The translations under genes and the position numbers were made by a program. Of a DNA stretch of 64,000 bases, positions 8,383 through 18,299 are shown piece after piece (positions within the stretch are counted from its first letter, which is position 1; the number at the start of each line of letters is the position of its first letter). Location: the NCBI GenBank assembly GCA_964569385.1, contig CAZMUM010000005.1, positions 1-64,000 of the forward strand. Reading direction: 5' to 3'. Under the pieces are notes generated by a model. That model worked only from the letters and a program-made list of their open reading frames with translations. It was not told where the DNA came from and did no database searches. Origin of the DNA: JAADHX01 sp964569385. GTDB taxonomy: Bacteria > Actinomycetota > Acidimicrobiia > Acidimicrobiales > Poriferisodalaceae.

Positions 8383-9173
8383 GGGATGAAAACTAGGTTA
8401 CCCACACAATCCATCAAGAATTCTAGTCCGGCCATTGATCTGCACGGTCGCCTTCGGACTTATGCCGTACGCTCCACGGACGGCATTCTCGCCAGCTTGC
8501 CCCACCCGCACCGGACACGCTCCCCGTCTTGGAGCAACTGAACAGCACCCAACCTCAGGCGCGATAGACCCGGCCAGCACAGGCTAACCCACACCAGCAG
8601 CCAGTAAAGCAGCGCCGCAAGAAAGCCGGTCAGCCGCCCGACGGTGCCTCCAGCGAGTCGAGTTCGACTTCGAAACCACCGGCCAACGCCTGCCCTAGAT
8701 AGCCAGCGTGGGCCCCGAGCAACTGCCGCTGCGGCCCTGGCACATCCGGCAGGGTGACCTCGATTTCCAGGTGCGGGCCCGCACTGCCTTCGTCGTGCCG
8801 CAGAAAGCACACTGCATGTTCCGGCTGACCTTCCGCGGCATCAGAAATCACCGATCGGAGTCCAGAGGCCGCTGGTTACACTGTTGCCTAGGGACGAATG
8901 TCGTCACTCAAACACCAGACTTTGAACGGTTCAGCAACCTCAGAATCACCAACCACTGGAACTGACCACCACAGGGCGATTCCACGAGCTGCCGCCGCTG
9001 GTGCACCGTTGCGTGACAGATCAGCCGCTCGAAGGAAGCCTGTCGCTACGCCGAGAGACCACGACACCACGAACTCGGCGAAACGATCTGACCCAGAGAC
9101 TGACACCGGAGCGCTCCACACGCGGCCACCGATCAGGTCAACACAACGGTGCCCATGAAACCCGAAGCGCCTG
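8383..9173. other. Low-coding accessory stretch
   Basis: Between the frameshifted gene and iclR I see no gene with convincing protein character. Minus-strand frames here include one with a short hydrophobic run near 8600 ('LTGFLAALLYWLLVWV'), but without a plausible start. The best small candidate is listed separately at 8630-8851. The stretch may be decayed accessory DNA. Confidence 0.4.
8630..8851 (-). CDS. Possible small protein, 73 aa (weak)
   Basis: GTG start at 8851, stop at 8630. The translation contains 'HLEIEVTLPDVPGPQRQLL' and has a balanced composition that looks coding, but the Shine-Dalgarno is poor and I do not recognise the sequence. It could also be the remnant of a longer gene. 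Confidence 0.25.
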   Translation of the reverse strand: MISDAAEGQPEHAVCFLRHDEGSAGPHLEIEVTLPDVPGPQRQLLGAHAGYLGQALAGGFEVELDSLEAPSGG

Positions 9174-9827
9174 TCAACGTGATGCCAGGATTCGGTCGGC
9201 AAGTTCGTCGGCGGCCGCAACCACGTGGCGACCGTGAAGCGATCCTGGGTCTTCGGTTAGCCGCTCAATCGGACCAGAAACCCCCAGAGCCGCAACCACC
9301 TGGCCAGAAACAATCACTGGAGCACTCACCGACGCTACGCCGGGCGCCCTTTCGGCAACGCTAGCGACCCAACCTTTCGGACCAAGCCTCGCGGTTAGGG
9401 CTGCTCCCGCCGAGCCGCGGTCGAGGGGCAACCTCGCGCCCGGCTGCACCACGGTGCGAAGTTCGTCCGGCGAGTCGATCGCCAGCGCACACACACGCAC
9501 GTCGCCGTGACGCACGTACAGCTGGACGCTCTCGCCAGTCTCAACTCGCAGGGCTTCGAGCACGGGCCTGGCTTCGACGGCCAAATCCCACCGGGTCTCG
9601 GCAATTCGGCCCCATCCTACTAGTCGCCAACCAAGGTCATAGTTGCCGGTCTGATCCCGACGAACCAGTTGGTGATCGACCAGCGACGAGAGCAAACGAT
9701 GTGTGGTGGCACGACTGTAACTCGACGCCTCCACTAGCTCAGATAACGACTGAGGTCTGGCCTGTAGTAGCTCGACCAAGTTCATCGCCTTGTCTATTAC
9801 GCCTACAGCACTTACGATGGTGTCCAC
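9174..9827 (-). CDS. IclR-family transcriptional regulator, probably controls leuCD
   Basis: A 217-residue IclR protein: an N-terminal winged helix-turn-helix ('[23 protein letters not shown]', about residues 27-50) and a C-terminal effector-binding domain with '[20 protein letters not shown]' and '[19 protein letters not shown]'. In other actinobacteria, IclR regulators encoded divergently from leuCD (LtbR in Corynebacterium, NdgR in Streptomyces) control leucine genes, and the arrangement here matches. It is slightly shorter than the 235-250 residues typical of IclR proteins. GTG start at 9827, only five bases from a palindromic operator, implying autoregulation. Confidence 0.85.
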   Translation of the reverse strand: MDTIVSAVGVIDKAMNLVELLQARPQSLSELVEASSYSRATTHRLLSSLVDHQLVRRDQTGNYDLGWRLVGWGRIAETRWDLAVEARPVLEALRVETGESVQLYVRHGDVRVCALAIDSPDELRTVVQPGARLPLDRGSAGAALTARLGPKGWVASVAERAPGVASVSAPVIVSGQVVAALGVSGPIERLTEDPGSLHGRHVVAAADELADRILASR

Positions 9828-9831
9828 TTAG

Positions 9832-9857
9832 TGAGACTAGCGTCTCATTATATGAGA
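9832..9857. promoter_or_regulatory. Paired palindromic operator between iclR and leuC
   Basis: Two overlapping perfect inverted repeats lie here: TGAGAC-4 nt-GTCTCA (9832-9847) and TCTCAT-TAT-ATGAGA (9843-9857). They share the TCTCA core and sit next to the iclR start and about 50 bp upstream of the leuC start. Binding by the adjacent IclR protein is an inference. Confidence 0.65.
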
Positions 9858-9908
9858 TATCAAGTTGCAGGAAGTAACGAGCCACCGATGGATACCAGGG
9901 GCCAACAA

Positions 9909-11351
9909 ATGGCAGACCACGAGACCGCAGCACCAGAACGGCCACAGACGCTGAGTCAGAAAGTCTGGAATCGGCATGTCGTACGGCACGATGAGGGTCA
10001 AGATCTTCTCTATATCGATCTACACCTCATTCACGAAGTCACGTCGCCGCAGGCATTCGACGGCCTCCGATTGTCTGGCCGAGGGGTAAGGCGGCCCGAG
10101 TTAACAGTGGCAACCGAAGATCACAACGTGCCCACCGCCGACATCGATCAGCCAATCGCCGACCCAATCAGCCGGATCCAGGTCGACACCCTTCGGGCCA
10201 ACACCTCGGAGTTCGGTATAACGAACTATCCAATGGGCGACCCTGGGCAAGGAATCGTGCACGTCATTGGGCCCGAACAGGGAATGACCCAACCAGGGAT
10301 GACGATCGTGTGCGGCGACAGCCACACCGCTACCCACGGTGCATTCGGGGCCTTAGCCTTCGGCATTGGAACCAGCGAGGTCGAACACGTTCTGGCAACA
10401 CAGACGTTGCCCCAACACTCTTCTGGAACCATGGCCATCACGGTCAACGGTGAACTCCCGCCAGGATCATCGGCCAAGGACGTCGTTCTAGCCATCATTG
10501 GCCGCATCGGTACAGGCGGTGGCATCGGCTACGTAATCGAATACCGCGGACCGGTCATCGAAGCCCTCTCCATGGAGGGTCGAATGACGGTGTGCAACAT
10601 GTCGATCGAAGCTGGGGCCAAAGCCGGACTCATCGCTCCAGACGCCACCACGTTCGAGTACTTGCGAGGCCGCAAACAGTGCCCAACCGGCGCCGATTGG
10701 GACGCGGCGGTAGCCGAGTGGTCGAGCTTGCGCAGCGACGACGACGCAGTGTTCGACAAAGAGGTGATCCTCGATGGGGCCGACATCGTCGCCTATGTGT
10801 CCTGGGGAACGAACCCAGCCCAGGTGATGCGGGTCGACTCTACGGTCCCTGGGCCTGAGAGTTTCGCCGACACGGCCGAACGCGAGACCGCGCAACGAGC
10901 ACTCGACTACATGGGTCTCGTAGCCGGAACTCCAATGCGCGAAGTTTCCGTCGACACCGTATTCATTGGATCCTGCACCAACGGTCGCATCGAAGATTTC
11001 CGAGCCGCGGCCGAGGTAGCCAAGGGCCGCACGGTTGCCAACGGCGTTCGCACCCTGGTGGTGCCAGGTTCTCACGCCGTGAAACGCCAAGCCGAAGCCG
11101 AGGGTCTGCACGAAATCTTCAGAGACGCCGGTTTCGACTGGCGCGAACCGGGCTGTTCTATGTGTTTGGCGATGAACCCAGACAAGCTAAGCGTCGGCGA
11201 ACGATGCGCGTCTACATCCAACCGCAACTTCGAAGGCCGCCAAGGGCGCGGCGGTCGCACTCATCTCGTGTCGCCAGCAGTAGCCGCCGCCACCGCAATC
11301 GCCGGCCACTTCGCCACGCCCGCCGATCTATCTAACGTGGAAGCATCATGA
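9909..11351 (+). CDS. leuC: 3-isopropylmalate dehydratase large subunit
   Basis: Aconitase-family subunit that isomerises 2-isopropylmalate to 3-isopropylmalate, and citramalate in the CimA route, together with LeuD. Length 480 residues from the ATG at 9909, which has AGGGG seven bases upstream; longer frames starting at 9831 or 9888 are possible but would run into the operator region or lack such a site. Seen: '[25 protein letters not shown]', 'FIGSCTNGR' and 'CSMCLAMN'; these three Cys residues bind the [4Fe-4S] cluster. Confidence 0.93.
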   Translation: MADHETAAPERPQTLSQKVWNRHVVRHDEGQDLLYIDLHLIHEVTSPQAFDGLRLSGRGVRRPELTVATEDHNVPTADIDQPIADPISRIQVDTLRANTSEFGITNYPMGDPGQGIVHVIGPEQGMTQPGMTIVCGDSHTATHGAFGALAFGIGTSEVEHVLATQTLPQHSSGTMAITVNGELPPGSSAKDVVLAIIGRIGTGGGIGYVIEYRGPVIEALSMEGRMTVCNMSIEAGAKAGLIAPDATTFEYLRGRKQCPTGADWDAAVAEWSSLRSDDDAVFDKEVILDGADIVAYVSWGTNPAQVMRVDSTVPGPESFADTAERETAQRALDYMGLVAGTPMREVSVDTVFIGSCTNGRIEDFRAAAEVAKGRTVANGVRTLVVPGSHAVKRQAEAEGLHEIFRDAGFDWREPGCSMCLAMNPDKLSVGERCASTSNRNFEGRQGRGGRTHLVSPAVAAATAIAGHFATPADLSNVEAS

Positions 11352-11938
11352 AGGTAGTACGAGTCATCACCGGCACCGCCGTACCGCTCGACCGGTCAGA
11401 TGTCGACACCGACCAGATCATCCCAAGCGACTGGTTGAAACGAGTCGAACGAACCGGGTTCGAAAAGGGCCTGTTCTCGCAATGGCGAGATGACCGCAGC
11501 TTCGTTATGAACGACGAGGCCTACGCTGGCGCGAACATTTTGGTTGCTGGCAACAATTTCGGCACCGGCTCATCGCGCGAACATGCAGTCTGGGCGATCC
11601 AGCAGTACGGCTTCGATGCAGTAATCGCGCCGAGGTTCGCCGACATCTTCTCGAACAACTGCACCAAGAACGGCCTCGTACCAGTAGTTGTCACTCCCGA
11701 AGTCGGACGACAAATCATGGACGGGGTCCAAACCAATCCAGACCTCGAGATAACAATTGACGTCGAGCGGCTACTGCTTGAAGCCCCCGAACTAGGCATC
11801 GAAGTCCGGTTCCACCTCGACGCTTCTACCCAAGAACGATTCCTCGAGGGACTTGACGACATCGGAATCACCGAACGCGACCTCGCATCGATCGACAGCT
11901 TCGAGGCGACCAGACCAGCCTGGATGCCGTCGATTTAA
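11348..11938 (+). CDS. leuD: 3-isopropylmalate dehydratase small subunit
   Basis: 196 residues, the usual size for LeuD. It carries the swivel-domain signature '[15 protein letters not shown]' and '[12 protein letters not shown]'. It completes the LeuCD isomerase, which serves both leucine synthesis and the citramalate route. The ATG at 11348 overlaps the leuC stop (ATGA), giving a two-gene operon. The 114 bp after its stop contain no obvious intrinsic terminator. Confidence 0.93.
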   Translation: MKVVRVITGTAVPLDRSDVDTDQIIPSDWLKRVERTGFEKGLFSQWRDDRSFVMNDEAYAGANILVAGNNFGTGSSREHAVWAIQQYGFDAVIAPRFADIFSNNCTKNGLVPVVVTPEVGRQIMDGVQTNPDLEITIDVERLLLEAPELGIEVRFHLDASTQERFLEGLDDIGITERDLASIDSFEATRPAWMPSI

Positions 11939-12052
11939 GGTTGAGCCTCGCCAGCGGACAGACGCGTTGTTGGTTTGGGTCCTCAGGTGGCCCCCGTTGT
12001 TGACGACAGACCCATCGGTTCCAATCTCCAAGCCTCCGTGGCGGATTTCTCA

Positions 12053-13906
12053 ATGACCGACGATCAAGTCGAACTCACATTCTTCACAACCGCGATGACC
12101 AAGCGCTGGTATTTGCCGCTCGGCTTAGCGCTACTCGGCCTCTTTGCTGGGTTCACGCTCGCACCGCCTACCCCCGCGGCCGTGTTTGAAGCCGAAACGC
12201 GTGTTCTTATAAGGCCAGTGACCGACTCCGTTCTCAACTCAAACATTCGGGTCGATCAGGTCATCAACGAAGGAACCGAGCTCGAGCTTGCCAGTTCTGA
12301 CTCAGTTATCAGGGCCGCACTCGAGGCTCTCGGCGACGATGCGCCCGTTACCCAAAGCATCGGAGACATCGACGACAACCTCAACGTAAGGCTTCGAGCC
12401 AACTCCCAGATCGTCGTCATGGGCTACCGCGACGAAGACCCAGACGTGGCCGCCGCCATGGTCGATGCTCTGGCCGATGCATATCTGGTAGCCAGGACTC
12501 AAGGCGCGATCACTGTTCGCGACAGCCAGGCTGCACTCCTTGCCGAGGCGATATCGGCCAGCACCACCCAGCTGACTGCTGCCAATCTCACCGCCGATAC
12601 CGCCGAACGCGAAGCCGCAGCGATAGCGGATCTTGAACGCCGAATCGAACGCCTCGAAGAAATCGTTGCCATCGGCCAGATCCAGGGCGACGACAACGAA
12701 CCAACCGGCGACCCCATTGCCGTACTCAAGGCAGAACTAGCAAACCTTCCAACGAATATCTCTCCGGAACAAGTAGCTGCCGCTACAACAACCAAGGAAC
12801 TCGTTGGCACCCAAATCAGCGGATTCCGCAGGGAACTCGTCGATCTCTCGACGATCGAAATCGACGGCGGCGAGGTACTCGATCGGGCCGAGGCCGGAAC
12901 GCTCGTGGTATCGAATCCACGGGTTGCATATCTCGCTATCGGGTCCCTCTTTGGGCTAATGCTCGGAATCATGCTCGCCGTCATGGTCGAACGCTCAATA
13001 GCGGCGCGACGGGCTCATCGCCGAACGAGACACCAACTTAACGAACCCTCGCCAATCCCGTTCGCCACTGATCCCGCTCCTAGTCCGCAAACGACGTACC
13101 GACCTGAGGAACCGACACCGCAGTGGGAACTGTCCGACGACTTCGTATTCGAAGATGAGATTGACGATGTCGACAGCGATTTCCTCAGCGCCGCCGACGA
13201 ATACGATGGGCGAGACATCGCAGCAACAAGTGCCCCGGCCGCCCTTGCCACCGCAACCCAGACTGCTGAGGTGGCTCCCGAACCCGAGACCGGTCTTGTG
13301 GTGTTGGCCGATATTCCAAAGATCCCGCGCTCGGCCCGAGAACCAGTTGTGGTGACCGACCCAACCAACGGAGCTGCGACCGCGCTGCGTCGCTTGGCTC
13401 TGCTAGTCCTGAACGACACCCACGATGTCGCCACACCCGCGATAGCGGTCGTCTCAGCCCGCCTGGGTGAAGGCAAGACCACAATCGCAACCAACATGGC
13501 GTGCGCCATGCATCAAGAGGGCCGCAGGGTCCTACTGGTCACCAACGCACACCAATCAGTGATCGCCCCTGGCGTTCATGTTCTGCCGCCCGGGATGGGT
13601 GTCGGGCCAGACTCAGTAGCGCCAGACGACGAAAGACTACGGACGTTGCTCACCGAGGCCCAAGAGCTCGTCGACGTTGTGATAGTCGACGTACCTCCGA
13701 TCCTCACAGAAGCCGAGGGCATCCGGATCTCCCAGGCCTGCGACCGAGCACTAATCGTTGGCGTCAGCGGCAAAACCCCTCGTGCCGATGTCGACACCGT
13801 CGCTCGGCTAGTCGAGGAATCAGGCACCGCGGTGATGGGCCTGGCCACTACAGAACGGCCCAACTGGCTCACCCGACGCCTCGATCATCGTTCTGTGAGT
13901 GATTAG
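12053..13906 (+). CDS. Wzz-like chain-length determinant fused to a degenerate BY-kinase-like ATPase
   Basis: A bitopic co-polymerase for exopolysaccharide assembly. TM1 lies at about residues 18-36, a coiled-coil-containing extracytoplasmic segment follows, TM2 is at about 291-312, then a Pro/Thr-rich linker and a cytoplasmic P-loop domain. Walker A 'ARLGEGKTTIATNMA' begins near 469 and a Walker B-like 'VVIVDVPPI' near 542. Two catalytic features of bacterial tyrosine kinases are missing: the Walker A' aspartates ('VLLVTNAHQ' where VLLVDADxR is usual) and a C-terminal tyrosine cluster. A regulatory, non-kinase role is likely. Start ATG at 12053 chosen; TTG at 11975 is less likely. First gene of the polysaccharide cluster. 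Confidence 0.8.
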   Translation: MTDDQVELTFFTTAMTKRWYLPLGLALLGLFAGFTLAPPTPAAVFEAETRVLIRPVTDSVLNSNIRVDQVINEGTELELASSDSVIRAALEALGDDAPVTQSIGDIDDNLNVRLRANSQIVVMGYRDEDPDVAAAMVDALADAYLVARTQGAITVRDSQAALLAEAISASTTQLTAANLTADTAEREAAAIADLERRIERLEEIVAIGQIQGDDNEPTGDPIAVLKAELANLPTNISPEQVAAATTTKELVGTQISGFRRELVDLSTIEIDGGEVLDRAEAGTLVVSNPRVAYLAIGSLFGLMLGIMLAVMVERSIAARRAHRRTRHQLNEPSPIPFATDPAPSPQTTYRPEEPTPQWELSDDFVFEDEIDDVDSDFLSAADEYDGRDIAATSAPAALATATQTAEVAPEPETGLVVLADIPKIPRSAREPVVVTDPTNGAATALRRLALLVLNDTHDVATPAIAVVSARLGEGKTTIATNMACAMHQEGRRVLLVTNAHQSVIAPGVHVLPPGMGVGPDSVAPDDERLRTLLTEAQELVDVVIVDVPPILTEAEGIRISQACDRALIVGVSGKTPRADVDTVARLVEESGTAVMGLATTERPNWLTRRLDHRSVSD

Positions 13907-14007
13907 ATCTCAACCCAGTAGCATTTGCGACGAATCCAGAGATCTCATGATCTGACATCATTCGTCCGACAGGAACGCATCATCGCCTGTGAAGGACCAT
14001 CGATTCC

Positions 14008-14457
14008 ATGAAACTCCTTTTGGTTGCCTCCAATGGTGGCCACTTAACTCAGCTGCTCGCGCTTCGCTCATGGTGGGAAGAGCACGAGAGGGTCTGGGTT
14101 ACCGCGGAAAAACCCGATTCGAAGTCGCTCCTTCAAGACGAGCGAGTGGTTTGGTCCAACCATCCGACAACTCGCAACCTCCCGAACACGCTGCGAAACC
14201 TGAAGCTCGCACACCGGGTTATAGGAACCTACAAACCCGATGTCGTTCTCTCGACGGGTGCGGGTGTTGCTCCCCCGTTCTTCTTGGTTGCCAAGCTGCG
14301 CAGAGTTCCCACCGCGTTTCTCGAGGTGTACGACCGGCTTGACTCCCAAACCCTTGCTGGACGTATGTGTTACCCGCTGACCGATCGATTCCTGCTCCAG
14401 TGGGAAGAACAACGAGCGCTATACCCCAAAGGAATAGTGGTAGGGCGAGTTCTGTGA
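14008..14457 (+). CDS. Alg14/EpsE-like glycosyltransferase subunit
   Basis: A 149-residue protein of the PssD/Cps14F/Alg14 family, the membrane-anchoring half of a two-subunit glycosyltransferase that adds a sugar to a lipid-linked acceptor. It starts 'MKLLLVASNGGHLTQLLAL' and has 'KPDVVLSTGAGVAPPFFLVAK', both typical of the family. An AAGGA Shine-Dalgarno precedes the ATG. Its stop overlaps the GTG start of the Alg13-like partner, as expected for obligate partners. Confidence 0.85.
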   Translation: MKLLLVASNGGHLTQLLALRSWWEEHERVWVTAEKPDSKSLLQDERVVWSNHPTTRNLPNTLRNLKLAHRVIGTYKPDVVLSTGAGVAPPFFLVAKLRRVPTAFLEVYDRLDSQTLAGRMCYPLTDRFLLQWEEQRALYPKGIVVGRVL

Positions 14458-15071
14458 CTCCATCGATCACTCCTCAGACTACGACTGCAAGCGCTTCGGA
14501 CACACCGGTAGCTCCGCCGAGCGACGCCGTAGAACCATCGAACACGGCCACCACGACGCGGCGCGTGTTGGTAACCGTCGGAACTGACCACCACCCGTTC
14601 GATCGCATTGTCACCTGGTTCGACTCTTGGGCCGCTGATCGCGACGACACTGAGATTCAGCTCGAAGCACTCATCCAACGAGCGACGGCAAAACCAGGCA
14701 AGACCAGGACCGTCGAGTTGTTGGCGTTCGATGAACTGGTAGCCGAGATCAAGAACGCCGACATCATTGTCACCCACGGGGGGCCAGGATCGATATTTGA
14801 GGCCAGACGTTGGGGCAAACTCCCCATCGTTGTTGCGCGCGACCCCGACCTTGGCGAACACGTCGACAACCATCAACAGCTGTTCGCCGAGCGTATGGTT
14901 ACCGATGGCCAGATTCTGCTGGCAAGGACCGAGTCGGATCTTCGCGATCTGCTCGACGACATGATGACGCACCCTCAGACGGTGCCCCCGCACGACTCCC
15001 GCCATGTCGAGGCCAGTGTCCAACGCATTGGCCAGATCGTCGATCGCCTCGTCGCCGGCCATCGAAGATGA
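14454..15071 (+). CDS. Alg13/PssE-like glycosyltransferase catalytic subunit
   Basis: The C-terminal GT28-like half of the two-subunit enzyme, 205 residues from the GTG at 14454, which overlaps the upstream stop (GTGA). After a Thr/Pro-rich first 35 residues it reads 'RRVLVTVGTDHHPFDRIV' and 'ADIIVTHGGPGSIFEARRWGKLPIVVARD', the nucleotide-sugar-binding motif of this family. The disordered N-terminal extension is unusual. A longer frame starting at 14367 lies inside the upstream gene and is a shadow. Confidence 0.85.
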   Translation: MTPSITPQTTTASASDTPVAPPSDAVEPSNTATTTRRVLVTVGTDHHPFDRIVTWFDSWAADRDDTEIQLEALIQRATAKPGKTRTVELLAFDELVAEIKNADIIVTHGGPGSIFEARRWGKLPIVVARDPDLGEHVDNHQQLFAERMVTDGQILLARTESDLRDLLDDMMTHPQTVPPHDSRHVEASVQRIGQIVDRLVAGHRR

Positions 15072-16054
15072 CATCGACGATGCAGGGCCGCACCCAGAAC
15101 GTCGACGACCAAACTCGCCCAATCAGAGTCCTGTTTCTCGCGGGCCTCGGCCGATCCGGATCAACGATTGTCGCTAACGTTCTCGGCCAACACCCGAACG
15201 CCGTGTCGGTTGGCGAGGTAGTACACCTCTGGACTCGAGGCCTGGCCGACAACGAACGCTGTGGCTGCGGCCAGCCTCTGCTCACCTGCGAGTTCTGGAG
15301 CGAGGTCGGAGACCTCGCCTTTGGTGGGTGGGATCAAGTCGACCTGACCCATCTCACCGCACTGGGGCAACGAGTCGACCGCAACCGATATCTCCCTTTC
15401 ATGCTCGCGCCGAGGTTGGCACCAAGACGCCAAGAAGAACAAACGGAGCTAGCGGGCATCCTCACCGCGTTGTATCGAGCCATCAGATCTGTCAGCGGAG
15501 CCGAGGTGATAGTCGACTCAACGAAACACGTCTCGTACGCCTACCTGCTGTCGACGATCGATGCCTTCGACCTTCGCGTGGCCCATCTCGTGCGTGAGAG
15601 CCAAGGTGTCGCTCACAGCTGGTCAAAGGTGGTTGAACGCCCGGAGGTCACCAACGGCACCGATGAAATGCCCCGATACAGCCCGGCGCGAACCGCCGGC
15701 AAGTGGGTTAGCTACAACGGGTTGCTCCACGGGCTACGGATCACCGGTACACCGCGACGGCTCGTTCGTTACGAAGACGTGATCACCGCACCACAGTCAT
15801 CGTTCAACGACCTGGTGTCGTTCGCCGGTCTCGATCCGGCGCCCATGAACAGCCTCGTTGGCTCCGATTGGGTCGAGTTGGCTCCTACCCACACCGTTGC
15901 TGGCAACCCGTCGCGGTTCCAACACGGACGGGTCGATCTCAAGCTTGATCGCGCCTGGGTCGATGCCATGCCAGAGCGAGATCGAAAGCTGGTAACCGCG
16001 CTCACTTGGCCACTGGCTCGGGCCTATGGCTACCGCGGGCGGACCTCCTCATGA
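15068..16054 (+). CDS. Sulfotransferase family protein
   Basis: A 328-residue PAPS-dependent sulfotransferase-like protein. The 5'-phosphosulfate loop is visible as 'LAGLGRSGSTIVANVLGQHP' (about residues 25-44), a form seen in actinobacterial sulfotransferases, with later 'DSTKHVSYAYLLS' and 'RYEDVITAPQ', the 3'-phosphate-binding side. The ATG at 15068 overlaps the previous stop (ATGA), and the gene ends in an ATGA overlap with the GT2 gene. Likely acts on a carbohydrate precursor of the polymer made by this cluster; the acceptor is unknown. Confidence 0.8.
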   Translation: MTSTMQGRTQNVDDQTRPIRVLFLAGLGRSGSTIVANVLGQHPNAVSVGEVVHLWTRGLADNERCGCGQPLLTCEFWSEVGDLAFGGWDQVDLTHLTALGQRVDRNRYLPFMLAPRLAPRRQEEQTELAGILTALYRAIRSVSGAEVIVDSTKHVSYAYLLSTIDAFDLRVAHLVRESQGVAHSWSKVVERPEVTNGTDEMPRYSPARTAGKWVSYNGLLHGLRITGTPRRLVRYEDVITAPQSSFNDLVSFAGLDPAPMNSLVGSDWVELAPTHTVAGNPSRFQHGRVDLKLDRAWVDAMPERDRKLVTALTWPLARAYGYRGRTSS

Positions 16055-16983
16055 ACGTCGAGCGCGACACAGCATCGGAGACCAGGACAACCACCGTCAT
16101 CATCCCAACTCGCGACCGGCCCGAGTTGCTGCGCAAGACTCTCAAAGCCATTGCCGACCAGGACTATCCCGGCGTCATCGAGTCAATCGTGGTTTTCGAT
16201 CATTCCGATCCAGACGTCTCGCTTGAGTCCGACGATGCGTCGCGCCCGGTGAGGGTGGTCGTGAACGGTCGCAAACCTGGGCTAGCGGGAGCTCGAAACA
16301 CCGGAATCGATCTTGCCAACTCGTACTACGTAGCCTTCTGCGACGACGACGACACTTGGGCTCCCGACAAGCTGTCGCACCAGGTGGCCGCACTCGCTGC
16401 CTCTGGCCGCCTGATGGCCGTCGGCTCAATCGAGGTGCACTACGAAGACACCATCACCCGCCGTTCGCCCGACATCAACCCAATTCACTTCGATGATCTG
16501 CTGCGTTCACGAATCACAGAAGCACATCCCTCGACGTTCTTGTTCTGTCGCTCCTTGTTGGACGAGATCGGCTATGTCGACGAGGCACTACCAGGTGCCT
16601 ATGCCGAGGACTACGAGTATCTGCTAAGGGCCGCGCGGGTCAAACCGATCGAGGTCGCTCCAAAGGCGACAACTGTCGTTCTGTGGCACACCGCAAGCTT
16701 CTTCACCGAAAACTGGCAAACCCGTATCGATGCGCTGACATATCTACTCGACGCCTATCCAGAGTTCGAGACCGAACCCACCGGGCTCGCTAGGGTGCAA
16801 GGCCAGATCGCGTTCGCTCATGCAGCGATTGGCAACAAGTCCGACGCGAGACATTGGGCGAAGTCGACAATTCGTTCATCATGGCGCGAAGGCCGCTCCT
16901 ACCTAGCGTTGCTCGTATCAACCGGCGTTGTTTCTGCTGACCGCGTCGTGGCGTTCATTCAGCGTCGAGGTCGGGGCATCTAG
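16051..16983 (+). CDS. Family 2 glycosyltransferase
   Basis: A 310-residue GT-A fold enzyme: 'TTVIIPTRDRPELLRKTLKAI' opens the Rossmann-like half, 'RKPGLAGARNTGI' follows, and 'FCDDDDTWAPDKL' supplies the DxD-type metal site (about residues 93-105). 'YAEDYEYLLRAA' matches the catalytic-base ED motif. The ATG at 16051 overlaps the sulfotransferase stop. It presumably extends the lipid-linked repeat unit; donor and linkage cannot be read from the sequence. Confidence 0.87.
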   Translation: MNVERDTASETRTTTVIIPTRDRPELLRKTLKAIADQDYPGVIESIVVFDHSDPDVSLESDDASRPVRVVVNGRKPGLAGARNTGIDLANSYYVAFCDDDDTWAPDKLSHQVAALAASGRLMAVGSIEVHYEDTITRRSPDINPIHFDDLLRSRITEAHPSTFLFCRSLLDEIGYVDEALPGAYAEDYEYLLRAARVKPIEVAPKATTVVLWHTASFFTENWQTRIDALTYLLDAYPEFETEPTGLARVQGQIAFAHAAIGNKSDARHWAKSTIRSSWREGRSYLALLVSTGVVSADRVVAFIQRRGRGI

Positions 16984-16985
16984 CG

Positions 16986-18299
16986 ATGCTCGTCTGGGCC
17001 AGACAACCGTCGTGGATCCTCACCGCCACAGTTGCGGGTATGCCGCTGTGGTGGGCTCTCGGCACTTCGTCGTTCATCTGGATTATCGCATCTGTTCCGA
17101 TGGCTTGGATGCTGTTTCGGCGCACCCCGATCAAGGCTCCGCCTGGATTCGGGTTGTTGTTGTTGTTCCTTGGTTGGGTGCTGATATCGGCCAGCCAAGC
17201 TGAAGGGCTGAGGATCATCAGCGTCGGCTATCGCGTGGCGCTGTACTTCGCCGCGGCCATAGTTTTCCTCTACATCTTCAACTTGAGCGAAGAAGAACTC
17301 CCCAGGGCCCACGTGCTGAAGCTGGCCACGCTCTACTTCTTCTACGCCATCATCGGCGGGTACGCAGCGTTCATCGTTGGCGACTATCGTTTTACGTCGC
17401 CAATGGAGTACCTGCTACCGGGACCAGTCCTCGAAAACCCGCTCGCTCAGCAACTTGTTCGGCCCACGTTCGCTCAGACTCAGGACTTTCTGGGACCATC
17501 GCTGCCAAGACCCACAGCGCCGTTTGTGTTTACCAACGAGTGGGGGTCTGGCCTCGGGTTCTTGGCACCCATGGTCATCGCTGCATGGGGCGTCCTCGAC
17601 AAGCGTTGGCAGAGTTGCATCACACTGCTGGCGCTCGTTGCATTCATCCCTATCATCATCTCGGTAAACCGCGGCCTCTGGGTAGCGATCATTGTTGGCA
17701 CCATTTACGGAACCATTCTTCTGGCGGCGCGGGGCGACACGAAGTACCTCCGAGGGCTACTGGCAGCGGGCTTGGTTTGCCTAGTGATCACGGTCGCTTC
17801 GCCTCTTGGCGGACTCATCACCGCTCGGCTCGCGGCCGACCACAGCAACAACAGTCGTTTGACCATCTATGCACAGACAATCGACCAGATCCAAGACTCG
17901 CCATGGATCGGGTTTGGCGCCCCGCGAGTCAATGTAGACGAACCAAACAAACCGGCCGTTGGCACCCATGGCCAGTTCTGGACCGTGCTCTACAGCCATG
18001 GGATTCCCGGCGCACTGTTGTTCGTGGCCTTCAGTTTGAGCATCGCCAGGCGGAGCCTCCAGGGCCAAGACCGCGCCGGTGTTTGGCTACACGTAACCGT
18101 GGCCCTAGTGCCCGTGATGATGTGGTTCTACGACATCTTGAACCAACCGATTTTTGTGATCATGCTCGCGGCCGGAACTGCCCTCAGGGGAGTTCCGCGC
18201 CCATCGAGCAGCCACGACATCAACCCGGTAGTCACCGCGACCTCACAACTATCGCCCTCGCAACCGACGGATACACGAACCCTTGTGGGGACTGTGTGA
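16986..18299 (+). CDS. O-antigen polymerase/ligase-like (Wzy/WaaL) membrane protein
   Basis: A 437-residue polytopic protein with about 10-12 hydrophobic helices and a large periplasmic-side loop. The segment 'RGLWVAIIVGTIYG' and the late 'GFGAPRVN...GTHGQFWTVLYSHGIPGALLF' pattern (Gly-rich turn, then a His/Gln stretch before the last helices) are typical of the Wzy_C/O-antigen ligase family. Two bases after the GT2 stop, and its own stop overlaps the next start (GTGA). Likely the polymerase of the cluster. Confidence 0.8.
   Translation: MLVWARQPSWILTATVAGMPLWWALGTSSFIWIIASVPMAWMLFRRTPIKAPPGFGLLLLFLGWVLISASQAEGLRIISVGYRVALYFAAAIVFLYIFNLSEEELPRAHVLKLATLYFFYAIIGGYAAFIVGDYRFTSPMEYLLPGPVLENPLAQQLVRPTFAQTQDFLGPSLPRPTAPFVFTNEWGSGLGFLAPMVIAAWGVLDKRWQSCITLLALVAFIPIIISVNRGLWVAIIVGTIYGTILLAARGDTKYLRGLLAAGLVCLVITVASPLGGLITARLAADHSNNSRLTIYAQTIDQIQDSPWIGFGAPRVNVDEPNKPAVGTHGQFWTVLYSHGIPGALLFVAFSLSIARRSLQGQDRAGVWLHVTVALVPVMMWFYDILNQPIFVIMLAAGTALRGVPRPSSSHDINPVVTATSQLSPSQPTDTRTLVGTV

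Noticed and set aside
8888..9220. Minus-strand 110-codon frame beside iclR
   Set aside because: Overlaps the iclR 3' end in a different frame and has no family features.
13015..13509. Long minus-strand frames inside the Wzz-like gene
   Set aside because: Ser/Ala/Val-rich antisense frames, as expected opposite a GC-rich gene.
17540..18295. N-terminal extension of the kinase-sulfotransferase protein
   Set aside because: It lies inside the polymerase gene in another frame with atypical composition; GTG 18296 overlaps the upstream stop.
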